In this document: piece after piece, positions 9,168-18,189 of the stretch
How positions within the stretch are numbered: position 1 is the stretch's first letter
Layout: every line of letters starts with the position of its first letter
Assembly (NCBI GenBank): GCA_019359595.1
Contig: JAHHGZ010000007.1
Span: 146,043-210,042, forward strand
Reading direction: 5' to 3'
Length of the DNA stretch: 64,000 nt
Source: Cyanomargarita calcarea GSE-NOS-MK-12-04C
GTDB lineage: Bacteria; Cyanobacteriota; Cyanobacteriia; Cyanobacteriales; Nostocaceae
The notes under the pieces: generated by a model
What the model was told of the DNA's origin: nothing
What the model saw: only the letters and a program-made list of their open reading frames with translations
The model's database searches: none
Made by a program: the position numbers and the translations under genes

Positions 9168-10012
9168 ATGTATTTGAAATTATAGAGGTAGATTGCCGTC
9201 TTAAATATCAAAGGCGATTACGGCCAAAGTTTTTCTTTTTTATCTTGCTTTTAGTCCCACAAATAAAAGCTAATTGAGTGACAATAATAGTACAAACTGC
9301 CCAAAAGTAAACTGCATATCTTGGCATTTTACGATTTCCGATTGGGAGGATGTACATTAAATAATCCTAGTTTTGAGATTATTTAAAATATCTTCACTCT
9401 TATATTCTGTTTCTTTATGGATTCTATCTTTAGGATATAAGAGACAGTACAAATAACAGTAACTCCAAGAGATTCTTTATTTACTCTTTAAACAGGAAGC
9501 GGATTTGCCAGAGAATTATTAAGTTATGATGAATTGCCTAAAAGTGTAACTAAGTAATAAGGTTTTTTTCTCAGTTTATTTTGACATAATTAAGTTTTCG
9601 CAATTAAAAGTTTATTAATCATCACTAATAATATAGTTAAGATGTCTAAACAAAAAATATACACAAACTTTACATATTGATTGCATAAATACTTAAATAG
9701 GGGGTCTTGCCCCGATTGCAAACGGAAGCAAGCTATCTGAAGTAAAAATTGAGGAAAGTTTTTGTCTTGTGTATTTAATGAATGAGATTTCCTTCAATAA
9801 TATAGATGTTAACTAAATGAACTTATGCACTTACTTTAACAAACACGCTATGAACAGCCTTGGTGCAGTTATAAATGCATATAACAACATATTTGTAAAG
9901 TGTGCCCCCCCTAAATCCACGCCACATGCTAAACGCAGTGGCTCCCCAAGTATGTTCAACTTGAAATTTTCTTCTTCCCTTTGAATTGGGGCAGGGGGTA
10001 AATGTCATTAAA
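9168..10012. promoter_or_regulatory. Long hepC upstream region
   Basis: About 845 nt without a convincing gene, AT-rich, between the terminator behind the Wzc-like gene and hepC. It should hold the promoter of the hepC-hepA transcription unit. I searched by eye for NtcA sites (GTA-N8-TAC) and found none. An 84-codon frame at 9823-10077 has no family features and is not called. Confidence 0.5.
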
Positions 10013-10041
10013 ATAGGTCTTGTATTGTCAACAAGACCTAT
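10013..10041 (-). terminator. Intrinsic terminator after the Wzc-like gene
   Basis: Perfect 10-bp arms ATAGGTCTTG (10013-10022) and CAAGACCTAT (10032-10041) with a 9-nt loop. On the minus strand the stem is followed by TTTTAATG. It lies 65 nt after the stop of the gene at 10106-12340, which suggests that hepC is transcribed from its own promoter. Confidence 0.7.
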
Positions 10042-10105
10042 GATTTTCCTTTTACACAAAAGCAGGCAAACATTCAATATGCTCGGAAATTAAGAAACAT
10101 TCTTA

Positions 10106-12340
10106 CTACTTTTCCACAGCTTGTTGCAGCGCTAATTGATATGGCTTGCCATAAGACACAAAAGTACTCGACGAGTTGGATACTCCATTTGCCACAACCC
10201 CAATCAGGTTTAACCTGCTCAACATAGCTGTAGCTTGTGCTAGTTGGGTTCGAGTTACTTTACCAATGCTTGCGACCATCACCACACTCCGACAAGATGA
10301 TGCTGTAAGTATGGCATCTACCAAACCAAGAACTGGAGGAGCATCTAGAAGTACCAAATCGTAATTTTCCTCGAATCCTGCCATTAATTGTGCCATGCGA
10401 GGCGAACTTAACAAATTCGCTGGGTCAGCAGGGGTTGGTCCGGCGGTCAATATATCAATATAGGATGAGCCTGAGGAATGAAAACTAATTTGGTTGGGTA
10501 GAGGGACATCGCTTGCCAGTAAAGTTGAAAGTCCCTGTTCATTGGGAAGATTCAGATGTTTGTGCAGGCTAGGATCGCGTAAATTAGCATCAATAAGCAG
10601 TACCCTTTTATGCAGACGAGCAGCACTCATCGCTAGACCCAGTGCTAGAGATGACTTACCGACATCGGGCAATGCTGAAGTCACCATCAAAGATTTGAGG
10701 TTAGCAACAGAATTGACAAGCTCAATGTTTTTATAAATTAGATCCAGGGATTCCCAACGGGGTGGAGATTGCAGTACCTGAATTGTCCAAGGGGCAAGTA
10801 CTTCTGGTTTGCCAAAAGGCAACTTAATTACTGATTCTCTGTTTTTCGCAGGTGGTAATTTGGGGGTTGTTCCCAAAAGTGGCAACGCTGACTGCTTCTC
10901 CAATTCAGCAGTGCTATGAACAGAATCATCAGCTGCTTCTCGGATAAAGGCAGCAATACCACCCAACATCAACCCGACGACTCCACCCAACATCAAGTTT
11001 TGCTGGAGGTTGGGACCCAATTGTCTGCCCGGTTGGGGTTCTTCCACGGGTTGCCATTCAAATCCACCCTTGGTAAGTTCCTGTCTCAGTTGCTGCTCTG
11101 CTTTGAGAAGCTCCTGCAATCGATCGCGGGTAAGTTTTACCTGCGGTTGCAAGCGACCATATTCAGCCAACAAAGAAGGGAATCGTTTCAACTCTACACT
11201 CAGTTCTTGCTCTTTGCCAGCTATAGCTTGATCCCGAGCCTTTAAGGAACGGATAGTTGTCTCCGACTCCACCAGTTGACTGGTCAGATTAAGGTCTATT
11301 TGCCCAAGTTGCCCTTGTTCTAGTTGACCCTCTCCCGCTACAGGGTTGCTACCAGGAGCTTGTCCACCTAATGTCCGTCCTACTTCTTGTTGCAATAATT
11401 GCTTCTGGCTCTGGAGCTCTTCTACTAGCTTTTGTACTTTTGGATGTTCTTCCGTCAAGGTCAAACGTTGTTGTGCAAGAGCCAATTCAGTTTTTTGGAT
11501 TTCGTCGAGCAACCCTTGGTAGCGACTAGACTGGCTCAGACGAGAAGAAACCAGAGCGTTTTGTGGAGTCCGGTTCAGTTGTTGTTGCAAAGAATTGTAG
11601 CGAGCGATCGCCTCTTGCTGTTGTGCGGCATTTGTCCGTCGCTCTTGCTGAATCTGGGCTAAAGCATCTTGTGCAACTTTGACCTGCGTCTCTGGATCGA
11701 TCAGATTCTGACTTCTGCGAAACCTTTGTAAGTTTGCCTCAGATGTAGTAACCTCATCACCGACCTTTTTCAACTGTTCCCTGATATTTCTCAGACCCTT
11801 TTGTAAACGTTCGTCCTGCTGTTTTTTGTTGTAATCTAAATAAACTTCGCGAATAGTATCTAAAACTCTTTGTGTTTTAACAGGACTCGTACTAATATAT
11901 TCAGCTTGGAATATTTTAGTTGAGACGTTATCTTCTTTTTCTTTTATTTGAGTTAAGACTAAAGAGCCTTGAATTTCCCCTAATGTTGTACCGGGAAACT
12001 CAGTCTGGAGTTTATCAACCGCTTTTTGGAGCAATCCAGAACTTCGCATTAAGTTTAGCTGGGTTGCTGTATCTATCTGAACATTCGGGTCGGTAAATTC
12101 ATTTTCTATCCCAGTTCCTTGTTGTGGTTTGCCTTGATAGTTGGGTTCTACCAACAACTGCATTGAGCTTTTATAAGTGGCTGGTGTTTTGGAAGTTATG
12201 ACACCTGCAGCTACAACGGAACTAAGAAATACTAATAAAAACCAAGGAAATCTGCGTATTAAAACTGCAAAAAGTTGTCCGTAACCCGGCTCTGTCTCCG
12301 CAGCTGGATTAAGATTGGGATTTAGACTAGTCTGGATCAC
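10106..12340 (-). CDS. Wzc-like polysaccharide copolymerase with BY-kinase-type ATPase domain
   Basis: A 744-residue protein. A Wzz chain-length domain follows the first membrane helix (about residues 32-50). Long coiled coils (about 170-420) form the periplasmic part, a second helix lies near residues 450-470, and a cytoplasmic P-loop domain ends the protein. That domain has Walker A ALPDVGKSS, Walker A' VLLIDANLRDPS and Walker B LVLLDAPPVLG. It would control chain length and couple polymerisation to export. The C terminus has only two tyrosines (FVSYGKPYQLAL), not the Tyr-rich cluster of classic BY-kinases, so autophosphorylation may be limited. The GT4 gene lies 24 nt upstream. Confidence 0.85.
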   Translation of the reverse strand: MIQTSLNPNLNPAAETEPGYGQLFAVLIRRFPWFLLVFLSSVVAAGVITSKTPATYKSSMQLLVEPNYQGKPQQGTGIENEFTDPNVQIDTATQLNLMRSSGLLQKAVDKLQTEFPGTTLGEIQGSLVLTQIKEKEDNVSTKIFQAEYISTSPVKTQRVLDTIREVYLDYNKKQQDERLQKGLRNIREQLKKVGDEVTTSEANLQRFRRSQNLIDPETQVKVAQDALAQIQQERRTNAAQQQEAIARYNSLQQQLNRTPQNALVSSRLSQSSRYQGLLDEIQKTELALAQQRLTLTEEHPKVQKLVEELQSQKQLLQQEVGRTLGGQAPGSNPVAGEGQLEQGQLGQIDLNLTSQLVESETTIRSLKARDQAIAGKEQELSVELKRFPSLLAEYGRLQPQVKLTRDRLQELLKAEQQLRQELTKGGFEWQPVEEPQPGRQLGPNLQQNLMLGGVVGLMLGGIAAFIREAADDSVHSTAELEKQSALPLLGTTPKLPPAKNRESVIKLPFGKPEVLAPWTIQVLQSPPRWESLDLIYKNIELVNSVANLKSLMVTSALPDVGKSSLALGLAMSAARLHKRVLLIDANLRDPSLHKHLNLPNEQGLSTLLASDVPLPNQISFHSSGSSYIDILTAGPTPADPANLLSSPRMAQLMAGFEENYDLVLLDAPPVLGLVDAILTASSCRSVVMVASIGKVTRTQLAQATAMLSRLNLIGVVANGVSNSSSTFVSYGKPYQLALQQAVEK

Positions 12341-12364
12341 GTTTACTATCCTTCAGCTAACAAA

Positions 12365-13465
12365 TCAAACTAATGATGGATGCACCCTACAAGCTTGTTC
12401 AATTACCTGCTCTACTTTACTAAAGAAGGCATCTTCTGAAAAATTTGTCATTGCATGATTGCGAATGCTTTCGTAATTCCATGAGATTTCCCTGGCTTCT
12501 AGCAGTGCAGCTTGTAGTGATTCGGGTGTTTGCCTCTTAAAAAAAACTCCTGTTTTACCAGGTATTTGAGTATCTAATACCCCACCGGCTCCATAAGCAA
12601 TGACTGGTGTTCCACTTACATTCGCTTCTACTGGAACCAATCCGTAGTCTTCCAATGCTGCAACTATAATTGAGCTTGCGTTTGCAAATAACTGAGTGCG
12701 TTTTAAGTCAGTTACGTGTCCCACGAACTTAATATTCTTTAAAGCTTTTGACTCTAACCTCTCTTTTTCTGGACCACTACCTGATATTAATAACTGCCAC
12801 CCCAGCCAATTAAAAGCTTCGACTATTATATCAAGACGTTTATAACTAATCATCCGCGCTGATGCCAGATAATATTCTTCTTTTTTATCTGAATAAAGAA
12901 ATTTAGTGGTATCAATTGGATAGTTAACAACTATTGCTTTTTTACCATAAATCTCTTCAATCCGACGGGCAACAACACTAGAATTAGCAATATAAAGGTC
13001 TGGTTCCTGTGAGTATGTCAGGTCAACCTTTCTCATCATTTGGAATACTTGTTCGATTAAGGGAGCAAAATATCTATAGTCTCCATACTCCCTTAGATAT
13101 GTCTCTGTATCCCAAAGAAAGCGGGTGACATTATGACAAAAACAAATGTGGCGTGCCCCCGGTTTTTTTCGCACTGCTTTGGCAAAGCTGGTGCTACTGC
13201 TGATAATCAAATCGTAGTCTTGCAAGTCTAGGGAGCGGAAGGCAGGAAAATAGAGCGGAGCCATCAGGCGAAAATACTTTGCTGCACCCGGAATACTTTG
13301 CAAGAATGTAGTCTTGACTATACGCTCACCCAAGTCTATAGTTTGTTGCGGATCGTACAAAGACGTGAAAATATCTGCTTCTGGATAGCGCTTGCAAAAT
13401 AATTCAAAGACGCGCTCTGCCCCACCTCGTTGAGTTAGATAATCGTGGACTAGAGCAATTTTCAT
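12365..13465 (-). CDS. Glycosyltransferase family 4
   Basis: A 366-residue GT-B enzyme starting MKIALVHDYLTQRGGAERVF, the glycine-rich donor loop common to GT4. The C-terminal half has LLISGSGPEKERLE, FVGHVTD and ALEDYGLVPVEANVSGTPVI, which includes the E-x7-E-like pattern. It is the first gene of a sub-operon with the Wzc-like gene 24 nt downstream. It probably adds a repeat-unit sugar; specificity is unknown. Confidence 0.85.
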   Translation of the reverse strand: MKIALVHDYLTQRGGAERVFELFCKRYPEADIFTSLYDPQQTIDLGERIVKTTFLQSIPGAAKYFRLMAPLYFPAFRSLDLQDYDLIISSSTSFAKAVRKKPGARHICFCHNVTRFLWDTETYLREYGDYRYFAPLIEQVFQMMRKVDLTYSQEPDLYIANSSVVARRIEEIYGKKAIVVNYPIDTTKFLYSDKKEEYYLASARMISYKRLDIIVEAFNWLGWQLLISGSGPEKERLESKALKNIKFVGHVTDLKRTQLFANASSIIVAALEDYGLVPVEANVSGTPVIAYGAGGVLDTQIPGKTGVFFKRQTPESLQAALLEAREISWNYESIRNHAMTNFSEDAFFSKVEQVIEQACRVHPSLV

Positions 13466-13870
13466 AAAGTTTACCTAAATATATAAAGTTTATTTACTAA
13501 CATTTTGTGCCGTTAATTGCAGAACCCCTTACCCCCTATCCCGATGAACGGAACGCCGAATCTCTCAACCCGGCGACTAATCAAATAAATACTAGTCCCC
13601 CATCCTGTAGATTGGCTGACTAGAAAAACTACCCTACCTTTCCCGGTTGCGGTATATTTATTGAAAGTTTACACTGTGTTTGGATAACCCAAACAATTTG
13701 TCTATATTAATTCTGAAATGTTGTTGGGATGGCAGTATTGAACAATGTATTTATGATATTAGTATTAGAAGTGATTTATAAACTCTTTCTGCTTTATTTT
13801 TACAGAAAGTTAACAATTCCAACATCTAATATTAATAATTGCCACTACTGCCGATAGACTCAGGATGTTA
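13466..13870. promoter_or_regulatory. Upstream region of the GT4-wzc unit
   Basis: About 405 nt with no gene. It is AT-rich after position 13640 and should carry the promoter of the minus-strand GT4-wzc pair. No NtcA-type site and no strong hairpin were seen. Confidence 0.4.
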
Positions 13871-15208
13871 TCAAGCGATACCAGCAAAGCTGGTTGCCAA
13901 GGGCATCGCAAGTGTTTTTGCTGGAGCGAAATAGGTATTTTGCTCTGCTCGCAGTTTATCGCAGAGTCTACCTTCAGGCAACTCTACATCATCATAAGTG
14001 AGGACTTGATCCTTATTTACATCTCGCTTCAAGCGGCAGCCTTCAGCTAAACCCATTGGTAGGAGGTTTTCACTGAGGACAATGTTTGAATTCTCACACT
14101 GTCCATAACTCATGTAGTATCCTATACCATCAATTGTTTCGCCAGCTTTTAGGTCTATTTTGGCAGTGGTAACCACATCGACCAAAGGACCGCCTAAAGG
14201 TGATAGAACGTAATCATGGAAGAGGACGGCGCGAGCGACGGAGATTGGTACCTCAAAATGACAGAGATGATAAGGAGTATAGAAGCTGTAAAGAGGGCCT
14301 TCACCTAATTTGTACAAGTTGAGGTAGTGGCGTTGCTTGGGATCGTCGTGAGTCCCAAATACAAATACACCAGGACCTGGTTTTGAGCCAACGACGTAAT
14401 CAACGATACCGCCTAACTCCTTAAGCTGTTCGACATCATACATATTGGTCATCTCATCGACATGACCGTTGAAATCATATCCCAACATCCCGCGTTTGGC
14501 GACTTTCATCCCAGTGGCATTAGCAACGATCGCTTGTTCAAAGGAAATTTTGCTGCCGTCGGCAAAGCTGGTTACCATGTGCGCTTTTTGACCCCAGCGT
14601 TTAGCAAATGCTTCTTGGGTGGTGGGGTTGCGATAAGGGTCTTGCAGTCCTTTGATGTTGCCACACAACAAGGGAGTTAGGCCAATGCTTTTGACAAAGC
14701 GGTAGAGATTTGCTTGTACTCCTGGTTGGTCGCCATCGCAGGCTGTGAGGATCACACCAGCTTTATCAGCATATACTTTCAGAATCGGACCGATGGTGCC
14801 ATCGAGTTCGGCATTCATCATAATTATATGCTTGCGGTTGGCGATCGCTTCCATCACCAAATGAGCGCCAAACTCTACTGCCCCTGTAACTTCAATTAAG
14901 GCATCAATCCCTTCGGCTCGGCACAGTAACATTGCATCTTCAGTAACTGCGTATTTACCTTGGGCGATCGCATCTTCTAATTCAGTAACAGTGGAAACAA
15001 CGTTAAAATTCTCAATTCCGGCTTCAGTATAAGCAAGTTTTGCGGCTTCAAGAGTCCGGTTGGAAATTGCAACTAACTCCATACCGGGGACTGAATTTGC
15101 AATTTGATTGGCAATTCCCCGACCCATAAAACCAGCACCAATCATGGCCACTTTGATGGGTTTACCAGCTTCAGCCCGAGCTTGTAAAGCGCGATCGATA
15201 ATAATCAT
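13871..15208 (-). CDS. NAD(P)-dependent oxidoreductase with C-terminal SAF domain
   Basis: A 445-residue protein. The N-terminal Rossmann domain has VAMIGAGFMGRG (residues 20-31) and homoserine-dehydrogenase-like features (IEVTGAVEFGA, IIMMNAELDGTIG). The C-terminal 80 or so residues (VVTTAKIDLKAGETIDGIGY, LLPMGLAEGCRLKRDV) form a SAF domain, as in sialic acid synthases and altronate dehydratases. Among nucleotide-sugar genes it is probably a carbohydrate-modifying dehydrogenase. The substrate is unknown. An equivalent gene belongs, from memory, to the Anabaena HEP island. Confidence 0.75.
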   Translation of the reverse strand: MIIIDRALQARAEAGKPIKVAMIGAGFMGRGIANQIANSVPGMELVAISNRTLEAAKLAYTEAGIENFNVVSTVTELEDAIAQGKYAVTEDAMLLCRAEGIDALIEVTGAVEFGAHLVMEAIANRKHIIMMNAELDGTIGPILKVYADKAGVILTACDGDQPGVQANLYRFVKSIGLTPLLCGNIKGLQDPYRNPTTQEAFAKRWGQKAHMVTSFADGSKISFEQAIVANATGMKVAKRGMLGYDFNGHVDEMTNMYDVEQLKELGGIVDYVVGSKPGPGVFVFGTHDDPKQRHYLNLYKLGEGPLYSFYTPYHLCHFEVPISVARAVLFHDYVLSPLGGPLVDVVTTAKIDLKAGETIDGIGYYMSYGQCENSNIVLSENLLPMGLAEGCRLKRDVNKDQVLTYDDVELPEGRLCDKLRAEQNTYFAPAKTLAMPLATSFAGIA

Positions 15209-15291
15209 TGGTTCAAATCCTTTCTTAAGTTTTATCTTTAGTTATCCGCTTCCTTGTGGGGTTTAATATCCCGACAAGAAACAGGTCGCTC

Positions 15292-15326
15292 GTTTATATA
15301 TGGGGTTCCAATCCCCATATATAAAC
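15292..15326. terminator. Strong hairpin between the rfbC-like and SAF genes
   Basis: Perfect 14-bp arms GTTTATATATGGGG (15292-15305) and its complement (15313-15326) with a 7-nt loop. There is no U-tract on the minus side, and a pyrimidine STRR (CTTCTTC type) follows on the plus side. It lies 32 nt after the rfbC stop and could end or process that transcript. Confidence 0.5.
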
Positions 15327-15357
15327 TTCTTCCTTCTTCCTTCTTCCTTCTCCAAGG

Positions 15358-15915
15358 TCATTTAGAATTTGTGCCGCCAACGGTCATCATTGTCATCAAA
15401 GGCCAATTTAAATCCTTCTCGGAAATCTCCGTAACTTCTACAGGCCACTGAATGTTAAAGAATGGGTCGTCATAGCGTAAACCTCTTTCATATCCTGGTG
15501 TGTAGAATTCACCGACTTGGTAGATAACCTCAGCGCTATCAGTAAGTGCTTGATAGCCGTGAGCAAACATTTCCGGGACATACAAGGCCCGACGGTTGTC
15601 TTGTGTTAATTCAACTCCGAAGTGTGATAAAAATGTCGGAGATTCAGGACGCATATCAATTATCACATCATAGATAGCGCCTTTCGTACAGCGAATTAAT
15701 TTCGTTTCTGTAGCAGGAGCAATTTGATAATGCATTCCCCGCACCGTCCCTTTTTTATGATTAAAAGATAGGTTGCATTGGGCAACTGTTGACTTTAAAC
15801 CGTGCGCTTCAAATTCTTGAGCGCAGAAACTACGGGCAAAAAAACCACGATGATCGGGCTTTTCTTCTAAATCAATAATGTATGCGTCTTTGAGTTCGGT
15901 TGTGCTGAAAATCAT
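15358..15915 (-). CDS. rfbC: RfbC-like NDP-4-keto-sugar 3,5-epimerase
   Basis: A 185-residue cupin of the dTDP-4-dehydrorhamnose 3,5-epimerase family. It shows DHRGFFARSF, VRGMHYQ (catalytic His), RCTKGAIYDVIIDMRPESPT and VGEFYTPGYERGLRYDDP, all hallmark segments at the usual length. It epimerises 4-keto-6-deoxy sugar nucleotides. In this cluster the nucleotide may be CDP rather than dTDP, because the only pyrophosphorylase in the cluster is RfbF. Position-specific activity (3-, 5- or 3,5-) cannot be read from sequence. Confidence 0.85.
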   Translation of the reverse strand: MIFSTTELKDAYIIDLEEKPDHRGFFARSFCAQEFEAHGLKSTVAQCNLSFNHKKGTVRGMHYQIAPATETKLIRCTKGAIYDVIIDMRPESPTFLSHFGVELTQDNRRALYVPEMFAHGYQALTDSAEVIYQVGEFYTPGYERGLRYDDPFFNIQWPVEVTEISEKDLNWPLMTMMTVGGTNSK

Positions 15916-16006
15916 AGATAACCTCTATTAATGAATTATTTAGTCCGATTGCAGGAGCTAATTAGCGAGCGCGAACTATTTATACCGTACGAGCGTTCTC
16001 CACTCC

Positions 16007-16870
16007 CTACTTTTGAATGGCCGTTTGCATCAATTCTGGTCTGGCAAAAGTATCATCCCAGTATTGAGTACAAAGTTCTGGTCGTTTGGGTCGGTTTGCT
16101 GTGTAAACAAAGAATAGTGCTGCCCGTTCTTCTGTCCTGATAGTACCGTGATGTAAAGTAGTTTTTGGGTCTGTAAAAATCACTGTACCTGCTGGACCTG
16201 GGCAGGATTTCCAATCACTTTTCGGGATAATTTCCTTTAGCTGTGCATCACTAATCCCTACATGACCCGATTTCCAAAGTTTGTAATAAATCTGACAATA
16301 ATCCCAACTATATAAAGATGTTTTCGATACCGGAATATATTCAAAGGGACCATGTTTTTCTTCCACATCAGTCAAGTAGATGATGATTTTCACCATTCTC
16401 CGGTCTTCTGAATCTTTATGCCATAAGAGTGTGCCAAACTGATTTTTATTATCGAAATCTTTGCGTAAATGTACACCTTGAAAGGCAACGGGAAGACCAA
16501 TATAATTTTCGGCAATGTTCAGCAGTTTTTCTTCGCTCCCCCACACTGAAAATTCTGTTAAATCTGTAACTGTGTGAATTTCTGGAAGCTTCCGACCGAG
16601 CCTACCTTTATTTCTCGCTTCCATTCTAGATAGTTGAGAAGAAGCTTTATAGAGAAGATTTGCAGTCGAATCTAACCCTAATTTTTCTAGAGTTGTAACG
16701 TAAACACCTTCTTTTTTCAGAGCGTCACAAATTAGGCGTTCATGAAGTGACTCCGAAGGAGTATCGCCTTCTTTGATTACTGGTAAATTTTTCTCGTGCT
16801 TCTTAAGTGCGGCCCTATAAGCTAACTCAGATTTCAGTTCAAATACTTTATTTTGAATAATATTCAGCAT
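16007..16870 (-). CDS. PhyH-like Fe(II)/2-oxoglutarate-dependent dioxygenase
   Basis: A 287-residue protein with a double-stranded beta-helix signature. WHKDSEDRRMVKIIIYL holds the iron-binding HxD, GPFEYIPVS follows, and TLHHGTIRTEERAALFF holds the distal His and the 2-oxoglutarate-binding Arg. Such enzymes hydroxylate or oxidise small molecules. Here the substrate may be a sugar, a nucleotide sugar or a lipid carrier. The gene lies between a GT2 and the rfbC-like gene, so a role in modifying the polysaccharide is likely but inferred. Confidence 0.75.
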   Translation of the reverse strand: MLNIIQNKVFELKSELAYRAALKKHEKNLPVIKEGDTPSESLHERLICDALKKEGVYVTTLEKLGLDSTANLLYKASSQLSRMEARNKGRLGRKLPEIHTVTDLTEFSVWGSEEKLLNIAENYIGLPVAFQGVHLRKDFDNKNQFGTLLWHKDSEDRRMVKIIIYLTDVEEKHGPFEYIPVSKTSLYSWDYCQIYYKLWKSGHVGISDAQLKEIIPKSDWKSCPGPAGTVIFTDPKTTLHHGTIRTEERAALFFVYTANRPKRPELCTQYWDDTFARPELMQTAIQK

Positions 16871-16929
16871 GGCACTAATACCTTGGTTTTTTTTCGATTC
16901 TCAATGTTTACAGTTACAATAAATTATAA

Positions 16930-17922
16930 TTACACTTCCTGAGTAGTCTGACCTGTTGATTTAGGAATTTTTAAATCTTTGAAATTCATCAATTCTAAAG
17001 CAGATACACCGACTAAACTCAAAAAGGGAATTAGTATGTTTATCGCGAAAATAGGCCATCTTCTCAAAGCCCCTAAGAATACTTTCAAGTCAACTTCTTG
17101 GAAATTTCGGACAATCATCCGTCTGCAAAATTCCTTAGAATACCCATTCTCTTCTAATTTCACTAGAACTTCTGGTGTATGCTTGTATTGCATTAAAAGT
17201 GCTGATTTTCCCTGTTTCTGCCAATAACTCACGCCGACAATACATTCCATAAATGTTTCTTTTGTGACAATTATATTGCCATTAGCGGCACAATACCCAG
17301 CTAAATATGCTAAAGATATCCAATTAGTATCAGCATCTTTCCAAATTTGTAGAGCCTTTTGTACCAAGTCGGTTCGGTAAACAGAAGCAGTCAGAAAAAT
17401 CACTGCACCAATACTTTTCTCAAAACAATGTTCAAATATTGCTTTGCTGTCACATACAATATCTTCAGTGTCAACATCAAACCAACGGTTACCAACTATT
17501 GTCGGTGGGTGGACTGGTTCACCAGTAATTTTGTTACGACCGGAAAAGTTGAGAAATAATAAGGATAAATTATCGTGTTCATTGATTTTATTGATGACAT
17601 AAGGAATTGCTCTATCCTGAACTAGGTCATCATCACCTATTGTCCAAACATATTTTGTTGTTGCAGCATTTAGGCAATAAATGATATTTTTCATCACTCC
17701 TAAATTTTCGCTGTTTTTATTGTATTTGAATGTAAATTTACTAAGAATTATTTGCCACTTCTTTACAATTACTTGAGTATTGTCGGTAGAACAATTGTCT
17801 GAAACTAAGATTTCGCAGTCCGATTCAAATCCTTGGATAGCTTGAGCAAGCCATGCTAGCTGTTTATCAAGTAATTCGGCCCGATTGTAAGTGGGTATAG
17901 CAATGGTTAGCAGCTTTGTCAT
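16930..17922 (-). CDS. Glycosyltransferase family 2
   Basis: About 330 residues from the ATG at 17922, where MTKLLTIAIPTYNRAELL begins the GT-A fold. The frame is open to 18024, but that extension lacks family sequence. VSDNCSTDNT and WTIGDDDLV give the nucleotide and metal sites. The C-terminal region has a hydrophobic segment (RWPIFAINILIPFLSLVGVS), which may anchor it to the membrane. It is part of the polysaccharide cluster, with the dioxygenase gene 59 nt downstream. Confidence 0.8.
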   Translation of the reverse strand: MTKLLTIAIPTYNRAELLDKQLAWLAQAIQGFESDCEILVSDNCSTDNTQVIVKKWQIILSKFTFKYNKNSENLGVMKNIIYCLNAATTKYVWTIGDDDLVQDRAIPYVINKINEHDNLSLLFLNFSGRNKITGEPVHPPTIVGNRWFDVDTEDIVCDSKAIFEHCFEKSIGAVIFLTASVYRTDLVQKALQIWKDADTNWISLAYLAGYCAANGNIIVTKETFMECIVGVSYWQKQGKSALLMQYKHTPEVLVKLEENGYSKEFCRRMIVRNFQEVDLKVFLGALRRWPIFAINILIPFLSLVGVSALELMNFKDLKIPKSTGQTTQEV

Positions 17923-18132
17923 AGGTATTGAGTAATGCAAATTAGTTAATAATCTTTTGACAGTTTTTTGGAAGATAAAAGCTAAAAAATCATCAACTCC
18001 AATCAGGTCTATTTGCTTGTACAATAATTACAAGATGATAAAGAATTAATAAATTAAGCATTGGGGATTATAAATCTGAACTTTTCTTTGCGCCTACCTT
18101 CGGGTTCTCCGTTGGAGTCTGCGTCAGGGAAA

Positions 18133-18183
18133 AAATATTTATAATAGTTAATAGTCTATAACTATTAACTATTATAAATATTT
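18133..18183 (-). terminator. 22-bp perfect AT-only hairpin followed by a T-run
   Basis: Arms at 18133-18154 and 18162-18183 are perfect reverse complements (22 bp, almost all A/T) with a 7-nt loop. The structure starts 6 nt after the epimerase stop. On the minus strand the second arm runs into TTTTTT and then CCC, as in intrinsic terminators, although the stem is AT-rich. Confidence 0.65.
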
Positions 18184-18189
18184 ACTGAA

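Noticed and set aside
9168..10012. NtcA-binding sites expected before heterocyst genes
   Set aside because: No GTA-N8-TAC was found when each GTA was checked by eye; only mis-spaced partial matches occur.
9823..10077. 84-codon minus-strand open frame upstream of hepC
   Set aside because: No family motifs, it includes terminator sequence and low-complexity parts, and it lacks a convincing ribosome site.
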